Positions 9,547 to 17,123 of a DNA stretch of 21,222 bases are shown here, one piece after another. The stretch is from a virus. The translations under genes and the position numbers were made by a program. Below the pieces are notes generated by a model. The model did no database searches and was not told the DNA's origin. It saw only the letters and a program-made list of their open reading frames with translations. The stretch spans positions 1 through 21,222 of IMG/VR virus record IMGVR_UViG_3300013128_001684; one strand, 5' to 3'. The first letter of the stretch is position 1. Every line of letters starts with the position of its first letter.

Positions 9547-10206
9547 TTATTTCCTAACAATATTGGCTAATATGTATTTTCTTAGTGTAGATGCTGTTTT
9601 ATCTGAAGATGTCGGGGCATCTAATAATTCTCTATACCTATCTATTGATTGCTGATTTGTTGTATCAATTTTTTCTTCAGCGGGAGAAATTTTTGTAATA
9701 ACGTCTTCGGGAGAGATAGATACTTCTTCCTCTTTAATTTCTTCTGGAGTTTCCTCTGGAGTCTTTCTCTCTTCTACAATATTATCAGCTACTTCAGCTT
9801 TATCTTCTACGTTTTCTTGTATTTCTTCAACTTTTTTCTTTTCTTTATCCGTTAAACCCCACCTTGGGTTTGTTAACTCATCCGCAATAGTATCTGTAAC
9901 ATTTGATAAACTATTAATAGACTCTGCCATAATAGTCTTAATTTCTCTAAAACTCATTATAAAACCAGACCCACCTAACTTACCATCTGGGGTAACATCA
10001 GATCCTCTAAGTATTGATAAATCTTTCATAGCAGCCAATAATGTGCCTAATGATACATTAATATTATGAAGTGCTTTTTGTAGTATTTTGGCTTTAGATT
10101 TATTGTACTCAAAATCGCCTATATTTCTACCTTCACTATCCCTTTTATCCTTCTTCTCTTTTTCAGAGGAAGCTGCAAATTTTTCTGTTAATCTTTCTCT
10201 TTTCAT
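9547..10206 (-). CDS. Unknown 219-aa protein with acidic linker
   Basis: No family is recognised. The N-terminal part (about 1-110) is predicted helical, with AKILQKALHNINVSLGTLLA and a glycine-rich turn LGGSGFIMSF. A long Glu/Lys/Pro-rich linker (about 120-180, with PEETPEEIKEEE) is followed by a short C-terminal helix (TLRKYILANIVRK). Disordered linkers of this kind are common in scaffold-like or adaptor proteins. AAAGGA lies 7 bp before the ATG. The gene sits 3 bp after the YkgJ-like gene and just ahead of the duplicated-domain gene, so all three are likely co-expressed. Confidence 0.85.
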   Translation of the reverse strand: MKRERLTEKFAASSEKEKKDKRDSEGRNIGDFEYNKSKAKILQKALHNINVSLGTLLAAMKDLSILRGSDVTPDGKLGGSGFIMSFREIKTIMAESINSLSNVTDTIADELTNPRWGLTDKEKKKVEEIQENVEDKAEVADNIVEERKTPEETPEEIKEEEVSISPEDVITKISPAEEKIDTTNQQSIDRYRELLDAPTSSDKTASTLRKYILANIVRK

Positions 10207-10209
10207 ATA

Positions 10210-10875
10210 TTATCCTTTTAAAGGTTCACCGTTATTATCAAATAGACGGGTTATCATAACCTCACCCTCTTTTCCTTGCTCAATCTTCCATAAATCTCTA
10301 GAAGATTTATGTATAAGCATTCCTGCATCTACCCTATTAAATCCAAATAAATCTTCTAAACTTGATATCTTTATTCTTTCAGGATTAAAATAATAGTCTA
10401 TGCCTTCATCTACTGCTGCAGCAGCCACTTTTAAAGAATTACTATTTTTTTGTAATTCATGAAAAAGATTATCAGTTACAATCTTTTCATATTGTTGCAA
10501 ATTAGAAAACTTTTCATTGATCTTCTCTATAGCTTCAGCATATCTGCTCTTCATAATAGAACTCCCATTTTTTTTAAAACCTGGGCACCTTTTATCATAA
10601 CTTTTAGGATATTCATTACATTGTTCTGGTTTTATATCAAATATAATACATTCATTATCTTTTAAATATATACAATCTTTACTATCTTTTTTATTTTTTA
10701 ATACTATTTTATTATTAACTTTTTTTGTATTTTCTTCTACCCAATCTTCTTTATTCTTTTTAAAATGTTTAGATATATAATCTATATCAGAATCTGTTAA
10801 AAACACATACCCATTCCAACGACAACATTTTCCACATTTTATACATTCAAATGGTATATTATCTATTAATTTCAT
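10210..10875 (-). CDS. YkgJ-family cysteine-cluster (zinc/iron-binding) protein
   Basis: The 221-aa product starts with the YkgJ signature: FECIKCGKCC (Cys11, 14, 17, 18), then C68, C76 in NECIIFDIKPEQC with C86, and C97 in YDKRCPGF. This CxxCxxCC...C...C...C...C layout is the eight-cysteine pattern of the putative zinc- or iron-chelating YkgJ/UPF0153 family (established family pattern). The C-terminal 120 residues have no recognised motif and include KVAAAAVDEGIDYYFNPERI. Family biochemistry is poorly defined; some members have been linked to protein modification or metal handling. The gene sits between virion-block genes, spaced 2-3 bp from both neighbours, so it may act on a virion protein or on a host metal pathway. 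That role is inference. Confidence 0.85.
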   Translation of the reverse strand: MKLIDNIPFECIKCGKCCRWNGYVFLTDSDIDYISKHFKKNKEDWVEENTKKVNNKIVLKNKKDSKDCIYLKDNECIIFDIKPEQCNEYPKSYDKRCPGFKKNGSSIMKSRYAEAIEKINEKFSNLQQYEKIVTDNLFHELQKNSNSLKVAAAAVDEGIDYYFNPERIKISSLEDLFGFNRVDAGMLIHKSSRDLWKIEQGKEGEVMITRLFDNNGEPLKG

Positions 10876-10877
10876 GA

Positions 10878-11315
10878 TTATGCTAAATAAGGGTTATTGT
10901 ATTGATCTGGATCTATTTCCTCATTTGGTGATACAAATTCTCCAGGATTGAATCCTATTGTATCTCTATTCTCGTTTCTAGCGCCTTGAAACGTTGTGTC
11001 ATTTGTGGGGTTATTCTGTTCATTTGTCTTTTCTTCATTTAGCACAGTTACCGTAACAGGAAGTACCCCTTTTTCAAATGTATCTCTATATGGTCTAATA
11101 CCTTGTCTTCTAATATCTTCAGACTTACTAAGTCTATCATCCTCATCTATGTCGTTATACATACTAGGAGGACCTAATGCTACTTCATCATTTTGTACAG
11201 TATCATCATTTTGATACGTATTATAAGGTATATTTATATATGGCGAATCAGAATCATTAGCATATGCTAATATAACCCTATGAATTACATTAATATCAGT
11301 AATATTTATAGTCAT
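10878..11315 (-). CDS. Unknown small acidic protein, first gene of the virion block
   Basis: The 145-aa product has an N-terminal segment MTINITDINVIHRVILAYAN that may form a strand and helix. The rest is acidic and low in complexity (rich in D, N, E, P), probably largely disordered, and it ends in DPDQYNNPYLA-like sequence. No family is recognised. It is the first gene after the terminator at 11432-11469 and precedes the YkgJ-like gene by 2 bp. The ATG has no convincing Shine-Dalgarno (upstream bases are AAAAACAACT), unlike most neighbours, which may mean a lower translation rate or a short leader. Confidence 0.8.
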   Translation of the reverse strand: MTINITDINVIHRVILAYANDSDSPYINIPYNTYQNDDTVQNDEVALGPPSMYNDIDEDDRLSKSEDIRRQGIRPYRDTFEKGVLPVTVTVLNEEKTNEQNNPTNDTTFQGARNENRDTIGFNPGEFVSPNEEIDPDQYNNPYLA

Positions 11316-11370
11316 AGTTGTTTTTACTAAAATTTATATTAAAAATAAAGAATTTTATTGCAAATAAATC

Positions 11371-11383
11371 TATCATAAATGAC
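11371..11383 (-). promoter_or_regulatory. Candidate phage promoter element GTCATTTATGATA
   Basis: The non-coding stretch 11316-11431 separates the replication block terminator from the virion block, so a promoter is expected here. The minus strand reads GTCATTTATGATA about 56 bp before the ATG at 11315. Twelve of these 13 bases recur upstream of the 124-aa gene (20777-20789), and the core ATTTATNATA also recurs before 7618. No good sigma-70 -35/-10 pair at 17-bp spacing is visible. The phage encodes a sigma-like protein that could read a special promoter; this is a hypothesis. Confidence 0.35.
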
Positions 11384-11431
11384 TTTATTCAAATTCTATA
11401 GAACAGATTTTTTATTAGTAGATTATTAAAC

Positions 11432-11469
11432 AAAAAAGGAGAACTATAATATAAAATAGTGCTCCTTTT
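11432..11469 (-). terminator. Intrinsic terminator after the sigma-like gene
   Basis: AAAAGGAG (11434-11441) pairs with CTCCTTTT (11462-11469). Inside this, ACTAT pairs with ATAGT across one mismatch, leaving an 8-base loop. On the minus strand the hairpin runs into a T6 tract (11432-11437). It lies 26 bp after the stop of the sigma-like gene and before the virion block. The structure is long but the U-tract partly overlaps the stem. Confidence 0.75.
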
Positions 11470-11494
11470 CAATTCTGCCCCTAAAAAACTATAA

Positions 11495-12118
11495 CTAAGA
11501 TACTTTTTTAATCTTAACACTATATCCTTTATTAAAATGTGGTAAAATAACTTCATAAAGCATATATAAATTCTTTTTTACATAAACTAATAAGTTATAG
11601 CAATCTTTATAATCATTACTATTTTTTCTTAGTTTCTTAAGTTTTTCTATATATTTATCAAATTTATGTCGTACTTTAACTTGTGTCATTTTATCTTTAC
11701 CCTTTAATTTATACGTATCATTAAGTATTTCAGCCGTTTTAGACTGGCATGTAGTTTCAATCATGTTTATTATAATATCTATATCAAATGCTTCGAAATC
11801 CTTTTTCAACAAATCCCTAATATCACAAGTTAATTTAGGCATATCTCTTAAAAAAGCTAATCTTTTTCTAGCTCTTGATAGTCTATGAGATATAGCTCCT
11901 TGTGTAAGTCCAAAGAAATCGGCAATTTCCTTCTGTTTTTTACGTTTTTTATAATACATTTCAATTAAATCTATTTCCCGTTGGGGTAACTTATCAACAA
12001 ATAACCTAAAATCATCTAAATGAAAAGAACTCTCATCTAATCGAAAAAAAGAATATTCCTCTGAAGAAAATCTATTCTGTATCTCAAAAGGATCCATTGT
12101 TTTATATATCCCGCGCAT
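11495..12118 (-). CDS. Sigma-70 region 4-like DNA-binding transcription factor
   Basis: The 207-aa protein has one clear helix-turn-helix of the sigma-70 region 4 type: LPQREIDLIEMYYKKRKKQ then EIADFFGLTQGAISHRLSRA and RKRL (about 44-88). No regions 2 or 3 are visible, so it is not a full sigma factor. The C-terminal half is basic and helical, with no recognised domain. Such truncated proteins in phages act as promoter-recognition or late-gene sigma-like factors or as transcription regulators (family knowledge). The ATG at 12118 is chosen because GGAG lies 5 bp upstream; an upstream in-frame GTG is less likely. It is the last gene before the terminator that divides the two blocks, so it is well placed to switch on the virion genes downstream. 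Confidence 0.85.
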   Translation of the reverse strand: MRGIYKTMDPFEIQNRFSSEEYSFFRLDESSFHLDDFRLFVDKLPQREIDLIEMYYKKRKKQKEIADFFGLTQGAISHRLSRARKRLAFLRDMPKLTCDIRDLLKKDFEAFDIDIIINMIETTCQSKTAEILNDTYKLKGKDKMTQVKVRHKFDKYIEKLKKLRKNSNDYKDCYNLLVYVKKNLYMLYEVILPHFNKGYSVKIKKVS

Positions 12119-12153
12119 ATACACTCCATTTTTTAAAACTTATAAATTTAAGT

Positions 12154-13095
12154 TTAATCAAACAGTGAATACGATTCCAGCCTATATGCCGGTCTAGCAT
12201 CTGAATACTTAATAGTTAAGGAAGACATAAACAACTCTGCATAAGATTCTGAGTCTATTGAAACTATTTCATACTTTTTTAGCATATCTGCAATGCCTTC
12301 TTTAGAAACAACCCCCTCTATTTTATTTAAATCCATTAAATTTTTATTTAATAACATTATTTTACTATTTACTTCTAACTGACTTCTAAACCCTTCAAAA
12401 GCCTCTTTACGAAATTTTGTTAACTTAATAGATGATAACGACTTATATATATCATCTATAGTATCATTACTATTTACTAAATCAGATATTATTTTCCTAG
12501 GAACACGTGGTATGCCTACTATAGTATCACTACCATCACCATCAAAAATCCTAAAATTTACTAATTTATTAGGATATACACCAAACTGACTTTTAACAGC
12601 TTCTTCATCATAAAACTTTTCAGGTATAACACCAACTTTGGGCTTATATACTACTATTTTACCAGTTTTAACTAACTGTAGCAAGTCCTTATCATTACTG
12701 TAGATAACGATAGTACCGGTATCTTCTTTATTCTTCAAACTTTCTACTAATGACGCTATAACGTCATCTGCTTCTTCACCGCTTTTATCATATTGATCTA
12801 TTCCTACATATTTTAAAAATTCTTTTATAGATGGTATTTGTGAAAAAACAGTAGAAGGTAAAGAAACCCTATTAGACTTATATTCTGGATATATATCATA
12901 TTTCCACTGAGCCTTATTATCCCAAGCTACTATAAATTTATAGCCCCTATACTTTTTTTTAAGACTTAAAAGAGACTTAGCATAACCATAAAACATACCG
13001 GACGGAGTACCGTCTGATAACCTAAGCTCGTAGTTAGCGTTATGTTGTCTATAAGCCATGTTCAGACTATCAATAATAAAATAGTTAATACTCAT
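12154..13095 (-). CDS. 5'-3' exonuclease / flap endonuclease (RNase H role)
   Basis: This 313-aa enzyme removes RNA primers and 5' flaps during lagging-strand synthesis. It has the PIN-like FEN layout of phage T5/T7 and Pol I N-terminal nucleases: Asp9 in YFIIDSLNMAYR, Asp59 in FIVAWDN, GEEADDVIA (E108, D110, D111), IYSNDKDLLQL (D135, D137) and FRIFDGDGSDTIVGIPRVP (D185, D187, D190) leading into the helix-3-turn-helix DNA clamp. All acidic metal ligands appear present. Its length is close to that of T5 exonuclease. The start ATG is 1 bp after the stop of the NusG-like gene. No DNA polymerase domain is attached. Confidence 0.93.
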   Translation of the reverse strand: MSINYFIIDSLNMAYRQHNANYELRLSDGTPSGMFYGYAKSLLSLKKKYRGYKFIVAWDNKAQWKYDIYPEYKSNRVSLPSTVFSQIPSIKEFLKYVGIDQYDKSGEEADDVIASLVESLKNKEDTGTIVIYSNDKDLLQLVKTGKIVVYKPKVGVIPEKFYDEEAVKSQFGVYPNKLVNFRIFDGDGSDTIVGIPRVPRKIISDLVNSNDTIDDIYKSLSSIKLTKFRKEAFEGFRSQLEVNSKIMLLNKNLMDLNKIEGVVSKEGIADMLKKYEIVSIDSESYAELFMSSLTIKYSDARPAYRLESYSLFD

Positions 13096-13096
13096 A

Positions 13097-13729
13097 TTAT
13101 TTTATAATCTCTAAATTTATTATATTTATTGGAACTTCTACTATTCTAGATCTTTTTTCAAAAACTACTGTAGCTGTCATTTTATTCTTATCTACCAGCA
13201 CTACTTTTCCTTCTAAATTCTTATAACTCCCTTCCCTAGGTATAACCATTTGCCCTTTTTTAGGTATTTTAGATTTTATAACATCTTGTAAGTCATCTTT
13301 AAACTTATTTATATCTTTATTGCATACAAAAGAACACTTACCTGATGACATCACTGGACCTATAATATTTTCCGTTCTTTCTTTAAATAAAGTTTCATTT
13401 ATAGTGTCATTACATTTAATAAATACATATTCCTCAAATAAAACTATATTAACTATTTTATTATTTAATTTTTCTCTATGAACTGGAATAAAAAACTCTA
13501 CATTATTACCAAATATATTTTTTATATCATTAACAACTATATCATACTTATCTTCTAATGAGCACTCTTCTGAAAGTTGCAAAATAAGCCACTTACTACT
13601 TCTTCCCCTGTATTTAAAATCTAAACTTTCTTTTGTTACAACTTTTTTATTTTTTAAATTTTTAAATAAAGGTATTTTTTTTGTCGAAGCTTTTAGTATT
13701 TTTTTAAAAGTTAAATTCTTCCTTATCAT
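13097..13729 (-). CDS. NusG-like (NGN-KOW) transcription elongation/antitermination factor
   Basis: The 210-aa product shows the NusG order. An NGN-like domain starts at SSKWLILQLSEECS (about 44-57), with FFIPVHREKLN and EEYVFIKCND matching the NusG FxPxxE and GYVFV elements, then NIIGPVMSS. A C-terminal KOW-like SH3 domain follows: KKGQMVIPREGSYKNLEGKV, then VDKNKMTATVVFEKRS and VEVPINIINLEII. The first 40 residues are an extra basic tail. Host NusG binds the RNA polymerase clamp and couples to ribosomes or Rho; a phage copy could antiterminate long phage operons or replace host NusG. The stop of dnaX and this ATG overlap as TAATG, so translation is probably coupled. Identification rests on pattern, not on a database search. 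Confidence 0.8.
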   Translation of the reverse strand: MIRKNLTFKKILKASTKKIPLFKNLKNKKVVTKESLDFKYRGRSSKWLILQLSEECSLEDKYDIVVNDIKNIFGNNVEFFIPVHREKLNNKIVNIVLFEEYVFIKCNDTINETLFKERTENIIGPVMSSGKCSFVCNKDINKFKDDLQDVIKSKIPKKGQMVIPREGSYKNLEGKVVLVDKNKMTATVVFEKRSRIVEVPINIINLEIIK

Positions 13730-15048
13730 TAAATATCTCCTAATAATTTCCTGTAAGCTTCGACTGCGGCTGGGTCTATCTTATCAGTACTCTTTTGTTT
13801 ATTTTCTTTTTCAGGACTCCACTCTTTTGTTAAAACTTCTTGAACATTATTTTTATTATCTACTATATTTTTTTTATTTTTATAAGCTTTTATTGCCTCT
13901 TCCCTTTGCCACGAAGGAAGTTTTTTTATTTCTTCCAATTTAGTAACAATAGAATCGTCTTTTTTTGTAACAGTTTTATCAACCTCCTGTGTTTGTTCTT
14001 TAGGTTTAAACTGATCTTTTAAAAACTTGTAGTGCATTATAAGAAGGTCTGACTGAAGAGCTATCAATTCTGTATACTTATTTTTTGATACTATATAATT
14101 TAAAATTTCATATAAAGAGGGACCGTACTGATTTTGCATACTTTTTAAAAGCTCTACATAAGACTGACTGTCATACATATACCCACTTATATATTTAATA
14201 GTATCTACTATCAATCTTACAATACTTTCATATAATGAGCTAATACTTATCTTAGATACTAATATGTCACATATCTTTAAGGATTCATTAACATCATACG
14301 ACAATTTTACTAACATATCTACTATTTCTTCATTATATATATTTGTTACTTTATTTATATTTTCTTTCGTTATATCTCCTAAGTTAGACACTAATGATAA
14401 CTTATTTTCAGCATATCTATAATATCTTCCTGAAGATTGTGCTAATAAATAAAGAGAATCCTTATCATAGACTAAACCTTTATTTTTACATATAAACTCT
14501 AATTTATTTACTATATCTGACTCAACTGGTTGCACAAATTGTATTTCCATACACCTAGATCTTAGCGTGCCAGGCATCTTATCAACATTTGTTGTACAAA
14601 AAATAGATATAACATTAGGATTATTTTCTTCTAATTTTTTAAGCCAAGCATCTTTAGCCTCTTTACTCATATTATGGCATTCATCTATAAGTATTATTGT
14701 CTTTTTGGAGACGCTTTCATATTTAAGTTTCTCAAATAATTCTTTAACGTCATCTTTTCCGCCAGTAGTTGCAGCATCTATTTCTGTATAAGAAGGATTT
14801 CGTTCCTTTAAGAAAGACAGACATGAGGGGCATTCATTACACGGAGACATATCATCTTTTCTATTTTCACATAGTATACTTCTTGCAAAAATACGAGCTA
14901 GAGTTGTTTTACCAGAAGATAAGCTTCCTGCAAATAAATACGCGGCATCTATTTCATTTTTCTTAAGTATTTTCTGTAATAGCTCCTTAACAACATCTAA
15001 GCCTAATACACTACTAAAATCTAATGGCCTAAATTCTACACCGTACAT
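13729..15048 (-). CDS. dnaX: DNA polymerase III gamma/tau-like clamp-loader ATPase
   Basis: The 439-aa protein is a AAA+ clamp-loader motor of bacterial DnaX type. It shows the start motif YGVEFRPLDFSSVLG, Walker A GSLSSGKTT (41-49), a four-cysteine zinc module (C60, C70, C73, C76), Walker B IILIDECH (D122/E123), sensor 1 CTTN (151-154) and the arginine finger SRC (164-166). The lid and collar helices follow, then a Lys/Glu-rich tail (about 345-420) ending in AVEAYRKLLGDI. There is no long tau-type polymerase-binding C-terminus, so it resembles the gamma form. An AGGAG 4 bp before the ATG is strong. Together with the delta and delta-prime genes it completes a pentameric loader of bacterial design. 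No sliding clamp gene is in this window; the host beta clamp or a phage clamp elsewhere would be the substrate. Confidence 0.96.
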   Translation of the reverse strand: MYGVEFRPLDFSSVLGLDVVKELLQKILKKNEIDAAYLFAGSLSSGKTTLARIFARSILCENRKDDMSPCNECPSCLSFLKERNPSYTEIDAATTGGKDDVKELFEKLKYESVSKKTIILIDECHNMSKEAKDAWLKKLEENNPNVISIFCTTNVDKMPGTLRSRCMEIQFVQPVESDIVNKLEFICKNKGLVYDKDSLYLLAQSSGRYYRYAENKLSLVSNLGDITKENINKVTNIYNEEIVDMLVKLSYDVNESLKICDILVSKISISSLYESIVRLIVDTIKYISGYMYDSQSYVELLKSMQNQYGPSLYEILNYIVSKNKYTELIALQSDLLIMHYKFLKDQFKPKEQTQEVDKTVTKKDDSIVTKLEEIKKLPSWQREEAIKAYKNKKNIVDNKNNVQEVLTKEWSPEKENKQKSTDKIDPAAVEAYRKLLGDI

Positions 15049-15078
15049 AAAGCTCCTTATGATAATCTATTAATTTAA

Positions 15079-15768
15079 TTATCTTAGAAAAAGCGGAATT
15101 TTAGATTTTATATAATATTCAAATTTTGATAAACCTAGTTTCTTTAAACATTCATTTGAATCTTTATAACCAATGTTTATAGAAAATATGTTACTATCAT
15201 TATATGTCTTGATAACTTTTTGTGCTCCATATATACCTGTAGAATCATTATCGTACACAAGTACTATTTTAGTAGCAAAAAATTTTAAAGTTTCATATTG
15301 TTGCTGATTTAAATAAGACGTTAAAGAAGATATAGTATTAGGAAATACTTTAGCAAAAGATATACAATTTATAGCGCCTTCATGAACAAAAACTACACCT
15401 TTTTTACATATGTAAGGTATAGCCTCATATAAACCAAAAAAAGCACCTAAATTAAGAGCCTCTGATAAAAAAAACTGAGTATATAATTTTTTAGTTAAGT
15501 CTCTTGCTATTATACCATTAACATTACCTATTACATTTTTTAATGGAAAAAGTATTCTATTCTGAATACCCCTAAACCCGTATGTTTCTTCTTTTATCTT
15601 CTTATAATCATCGCTTCCATCGTCATGTATTTTAGAAACTCTTGTGTATCCTATGCTATACTTATCAATATCTTCTTTTGATATACCTCTATTATAAAGA
15701 TAATTTAAAGGTTCTGAGTTAGAACCTATACCTATATTAGCTTTTTTTATAAAAGAATTTAAATACAC
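15079..15768 (-). CDS. Minimal DnaG-type primase core (Toprim)
   Basis: The 229-aa product corresponds to the DnaG RNA-polymerase core: LNYLYNRGISKEDIDKYSIG at the N-terminus, then RILFPLKNVIGNVNGIIAR, then a Toprim domain with VVFVHEGAINCISFA (E130) and IVLVYDNDSTGIYGAQK (D173, D175). The Toprim EGxxD motif reads EGAIN, so one usual Asp is Asn. There is no N-terminal zinc-binding domain and no C-terminal helicase-binding domain. The start is GTG: an in-frame TAA lies 9 bp upstream and no ATG fits. No good Shine-Dalgarno is seen before it, so expression may depend on read-in from the upstream gene. It synthesises short RNA primers if active. A zinc-binding partner may be supplied in trans by a neighbouring gene (inference). 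Confidence 0.88.
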   Translation of the reverse strand: MYLNSFIKKANIGIGSNSEPLNYLYNRGISKEDIDKYSIGYTRVSKIHDDGSDDYKKIKEETYGFRGIQNRILFPLKNVIGNVNGIIARDLTKKLYTQFFLSEALNLGAFFGLYEAIPYICKKGVVFVHEGAINCISFAKVFPNTISSLTSYLNQQQYETLKFFATKIVLVYDNDSTGIYGAQKVIKTYNDSNIFSINIGYKDSNECLKKLGLSKFEYYIKSKIPLFLR

Positions 15769-15784
15769 ATTGAATTATTAACTA

Positions 15785-16201
15785 CTATTTTTTAGATTTA
15801 GAATTTTTTATTAAAGAAAATTCTTTTATTTTTTTATTATTTTTAATATCATTTATGATCCACTCAGGAACTTCACAAAACATTTCTAATTTTGTATTTG
15901 GATAAAAACGAGGTATTACTTCTTCTACAGCGAGGCCCTTTTTTTCTTTTAAAATTATATCTGGATAATATATTTTTAAAACAAATTTAAAATCTTTAGA
16001 TACAAGATTTTTCCACTTCCCTGTTTTTTCACGAGCATCAAGAAGAAGTTTACCCTCTTTTGTATCCCAATTAAAAACTTTTATAATTCTAGCTAATCTG
16101 TTTGTCATGGGCACATTAAAATTAGAGTTAGACTCTTTTAGCCAATGTTCTATGTGAGGCGTTAAATAAACCCATTTATTAAATAAATCTTTATCTTCCA
16201 T
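15785..16201 (-). CDS. Unknown 138-aa protein upstream of the primase core
   Basis: The family is not recognised. Visible features are an N-terminal aromatic-rich segment (WVYLTPHIEHWLKESNSN), a central WDTKEGKLLLDAREKTGKW, a hydrophobic KFVLKIYYPDIIL stretch and a Lys/Ser-rich C-terminal tail (KNSKSKK). It has a single cysteine and no zinc motif. A GGAG about 12 bp before the ATG is a weak to fair ribosome site. It ends 16 bp before the GTG of the Toprim primase gene, in a different frame, so a primase-accessory role is possible but only by position. Confidence 0.75.
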   Translation of the reverse strand: MEDKDLFNKWVYLTPHIEHWLKESNSNFNVPMTNRLARIIKVFNWDTKEGKLLLDAREKTGKWKNLVSKDFKFVLKIYYPDIILKEKKGLAVEEVIPRFYPNTKLEMFCEVPEWIINDIKNNKKIKEFSLIKNSKSKK

Positions 16202-16276
16202 AAAAATGGTACTCCATTCTACATTAATATAATATATGTATGGAAAAAATTAAAGACTTTTTTAAACAAAAACACG
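16202..16276. other. Short AT-rich gap
   Basis: These 75 bp hold the weak GGAG ribosome site of the 138-aa gene and runs such as TATATTATATTAATG on the minus strand that could act as a -10 region. No -35 partner at normal spacing and no convincing hairpin terminator is visible. Confidence 0.4.
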
Positions 16277-16597
16277 TTATATTCTTTTTATAAAGTCATT
16301 AACATCAGAATTTTCTTTAAGTATTTGCTTTAACTCATTGATTTTACAATCAGTTAGCATACTTTTAGCAGTTTCGCTGATATTTATATCAAGAAGTTGA
16401 CCACACGGCACTGTCTTATGCTTTTTAAATAGTTTTTTAATAAATATTGAATCTACATTAAATAGCTTATTCCCGTGTACTACTATGCCTTTTCCACACC
16501 CCTTACACGATAATATAATAGGACTGGCCTCTTGTACTATTAACTTTATAGCAGAATCACAATATGGGCATTTAATAAGTATTTCAAATAGTGTCAT
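16277..16597 (-). CDS. Small zinc-ribbon protein
   Basis: The 106-aa product carries two CxxC knuckles, IKCPYCDSAIK (C10, C13) and LSCKGCGKGIVVHG (C31, C34), forming a classical zinc ribbon. The C-terminal half is helical with no recognised motif (PCGQLLDINISETAKSM). The open frame reaches a TTG inside the upstream gene, but the ATG at 16597 is preferred because GAGG lies 5-6 bp before it and it starts 7 bp after the upstream stop. Zinc ribbons occur in primase partners, transcription factors and recombination mediators. Its place three genes from a primase core that lacks a zinc domain makes an accessory replication role attractive, but that is speculation. Confidence 0.82.
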   Translation of the reverse strand: MTLFEILIKCPYCDSAIKLIVQEASPIILSCKGCGKGIVVHGNKLFNVDSIFIKKLFKKHKTVPCGQLLDINISETAKSMLTDCKINELKQILKENSDVNDFIKRI

Positions 16598-16604
16598 AAT
16601 AGCC

Positions 16605-17123
16605 TCACTGCTCAATGTTTACCGATAAGTAATTTTTCATAATATTTATACCAGCTAAATGCATATATTCATCACTTGATAATACCAATGGCTCTATTAT
16701 TGTTACATCATAGCCTCTATTTCTACACTCTTCTGCATTAAAAAGTACATAGTTATGAGTTTCAACACCTATTATATATATTTTATGTGGTTTTATTTTA
16801 TATAGCTCTGAATCTAGCGGAGTCTTATAAAAAGCATTATATCTATTAGTATTTATTATTAAACTAATATAAGATTTAAATATCTCCGGTATCTCTATAT
16901 CTTTACTACCTACTACTGAATGAGTCCTTACAGATGAATAAAACTTATCGTTATTTTCATGTATCTCTCTTATAGCATATACTATAGTATCATTTTTATT
17001 TAAACTTTTTAAATAATTTTCTATTCTTATTTTTAGTATATCAGATTTTTCTCCATAATACATAGGACCTTCACTACTAAAATAAGACTTCTGTGGACAA
17101 CACAACAACACTATATTTTTCAC
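16605..17123 (-). CDS. Isochorismatase/nicotinamidase-fold protein lacking catalytic residues
   Basis: The 172-aa product aligns by eye along its whole length with cysteine hydrolases of the isochorismatase superfamily. IVLLCCPQKSYF matches LLVVDPQNDFF, AIREIHENNDKF matches the metal-site TxDxH region, RTHSVVGSKDIEIP matches HCVxGTxGxEI, NTNRYNAFYKTPLDSEL matches KxxYSAFxxTxLxxxL, and IIGVETHNYVLFNAEECRNR matches GVxTHxCVxxTAxxAxxxG. All three catalytic positions differ: Asp becomes Cys9, the Lys is absent near Asn91-Asn93, and the nucleophilic Cys becomes Tyr125. It is probably a non-catalytic binding or scaffold protein. The GTG start overlaps the upstream TGA as GTGA, with AAAGG 7 bp before it. 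Confidence 0.78.
   Translation of the reverse strand: MKNIVLLCCPQKSYFSSEGPMYYGEKSDILKIRIENYLKSLNKNDTIVYAIREIHENNDKFYSSVRTHSVVGSKDIEIPEIFKSYISLIINTNRYNAFYKTPLDSELYKIKPHKIYIIGVETHNYVLFNAEECRNRGYDVTIIEPLVLSSDEYMHLAGINIMKNYLSVNIEQ

Noticed and set aside
9649-9855. Plus-strand 68-aa hydrophobic ORF rich in Phe
   Set aside because: It is the complement of a Glu/Lys-rich linker in the minus-strand gene, which gives Phe-rich antisense frames.
15079-16201. Single primase gene broken by a frameshift at 15770-15785
   Set aside because: The upstream 138-aa product has no DnaG zinc-binding motif and several stops lie between the two frames, so two separate genes are more likely; a read check would settle it.
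16202-16276. Terminator in the gap before the 138-aa gene
   Set aside because: It has A/T runs but no stem with a following T-tract in the minus direction.
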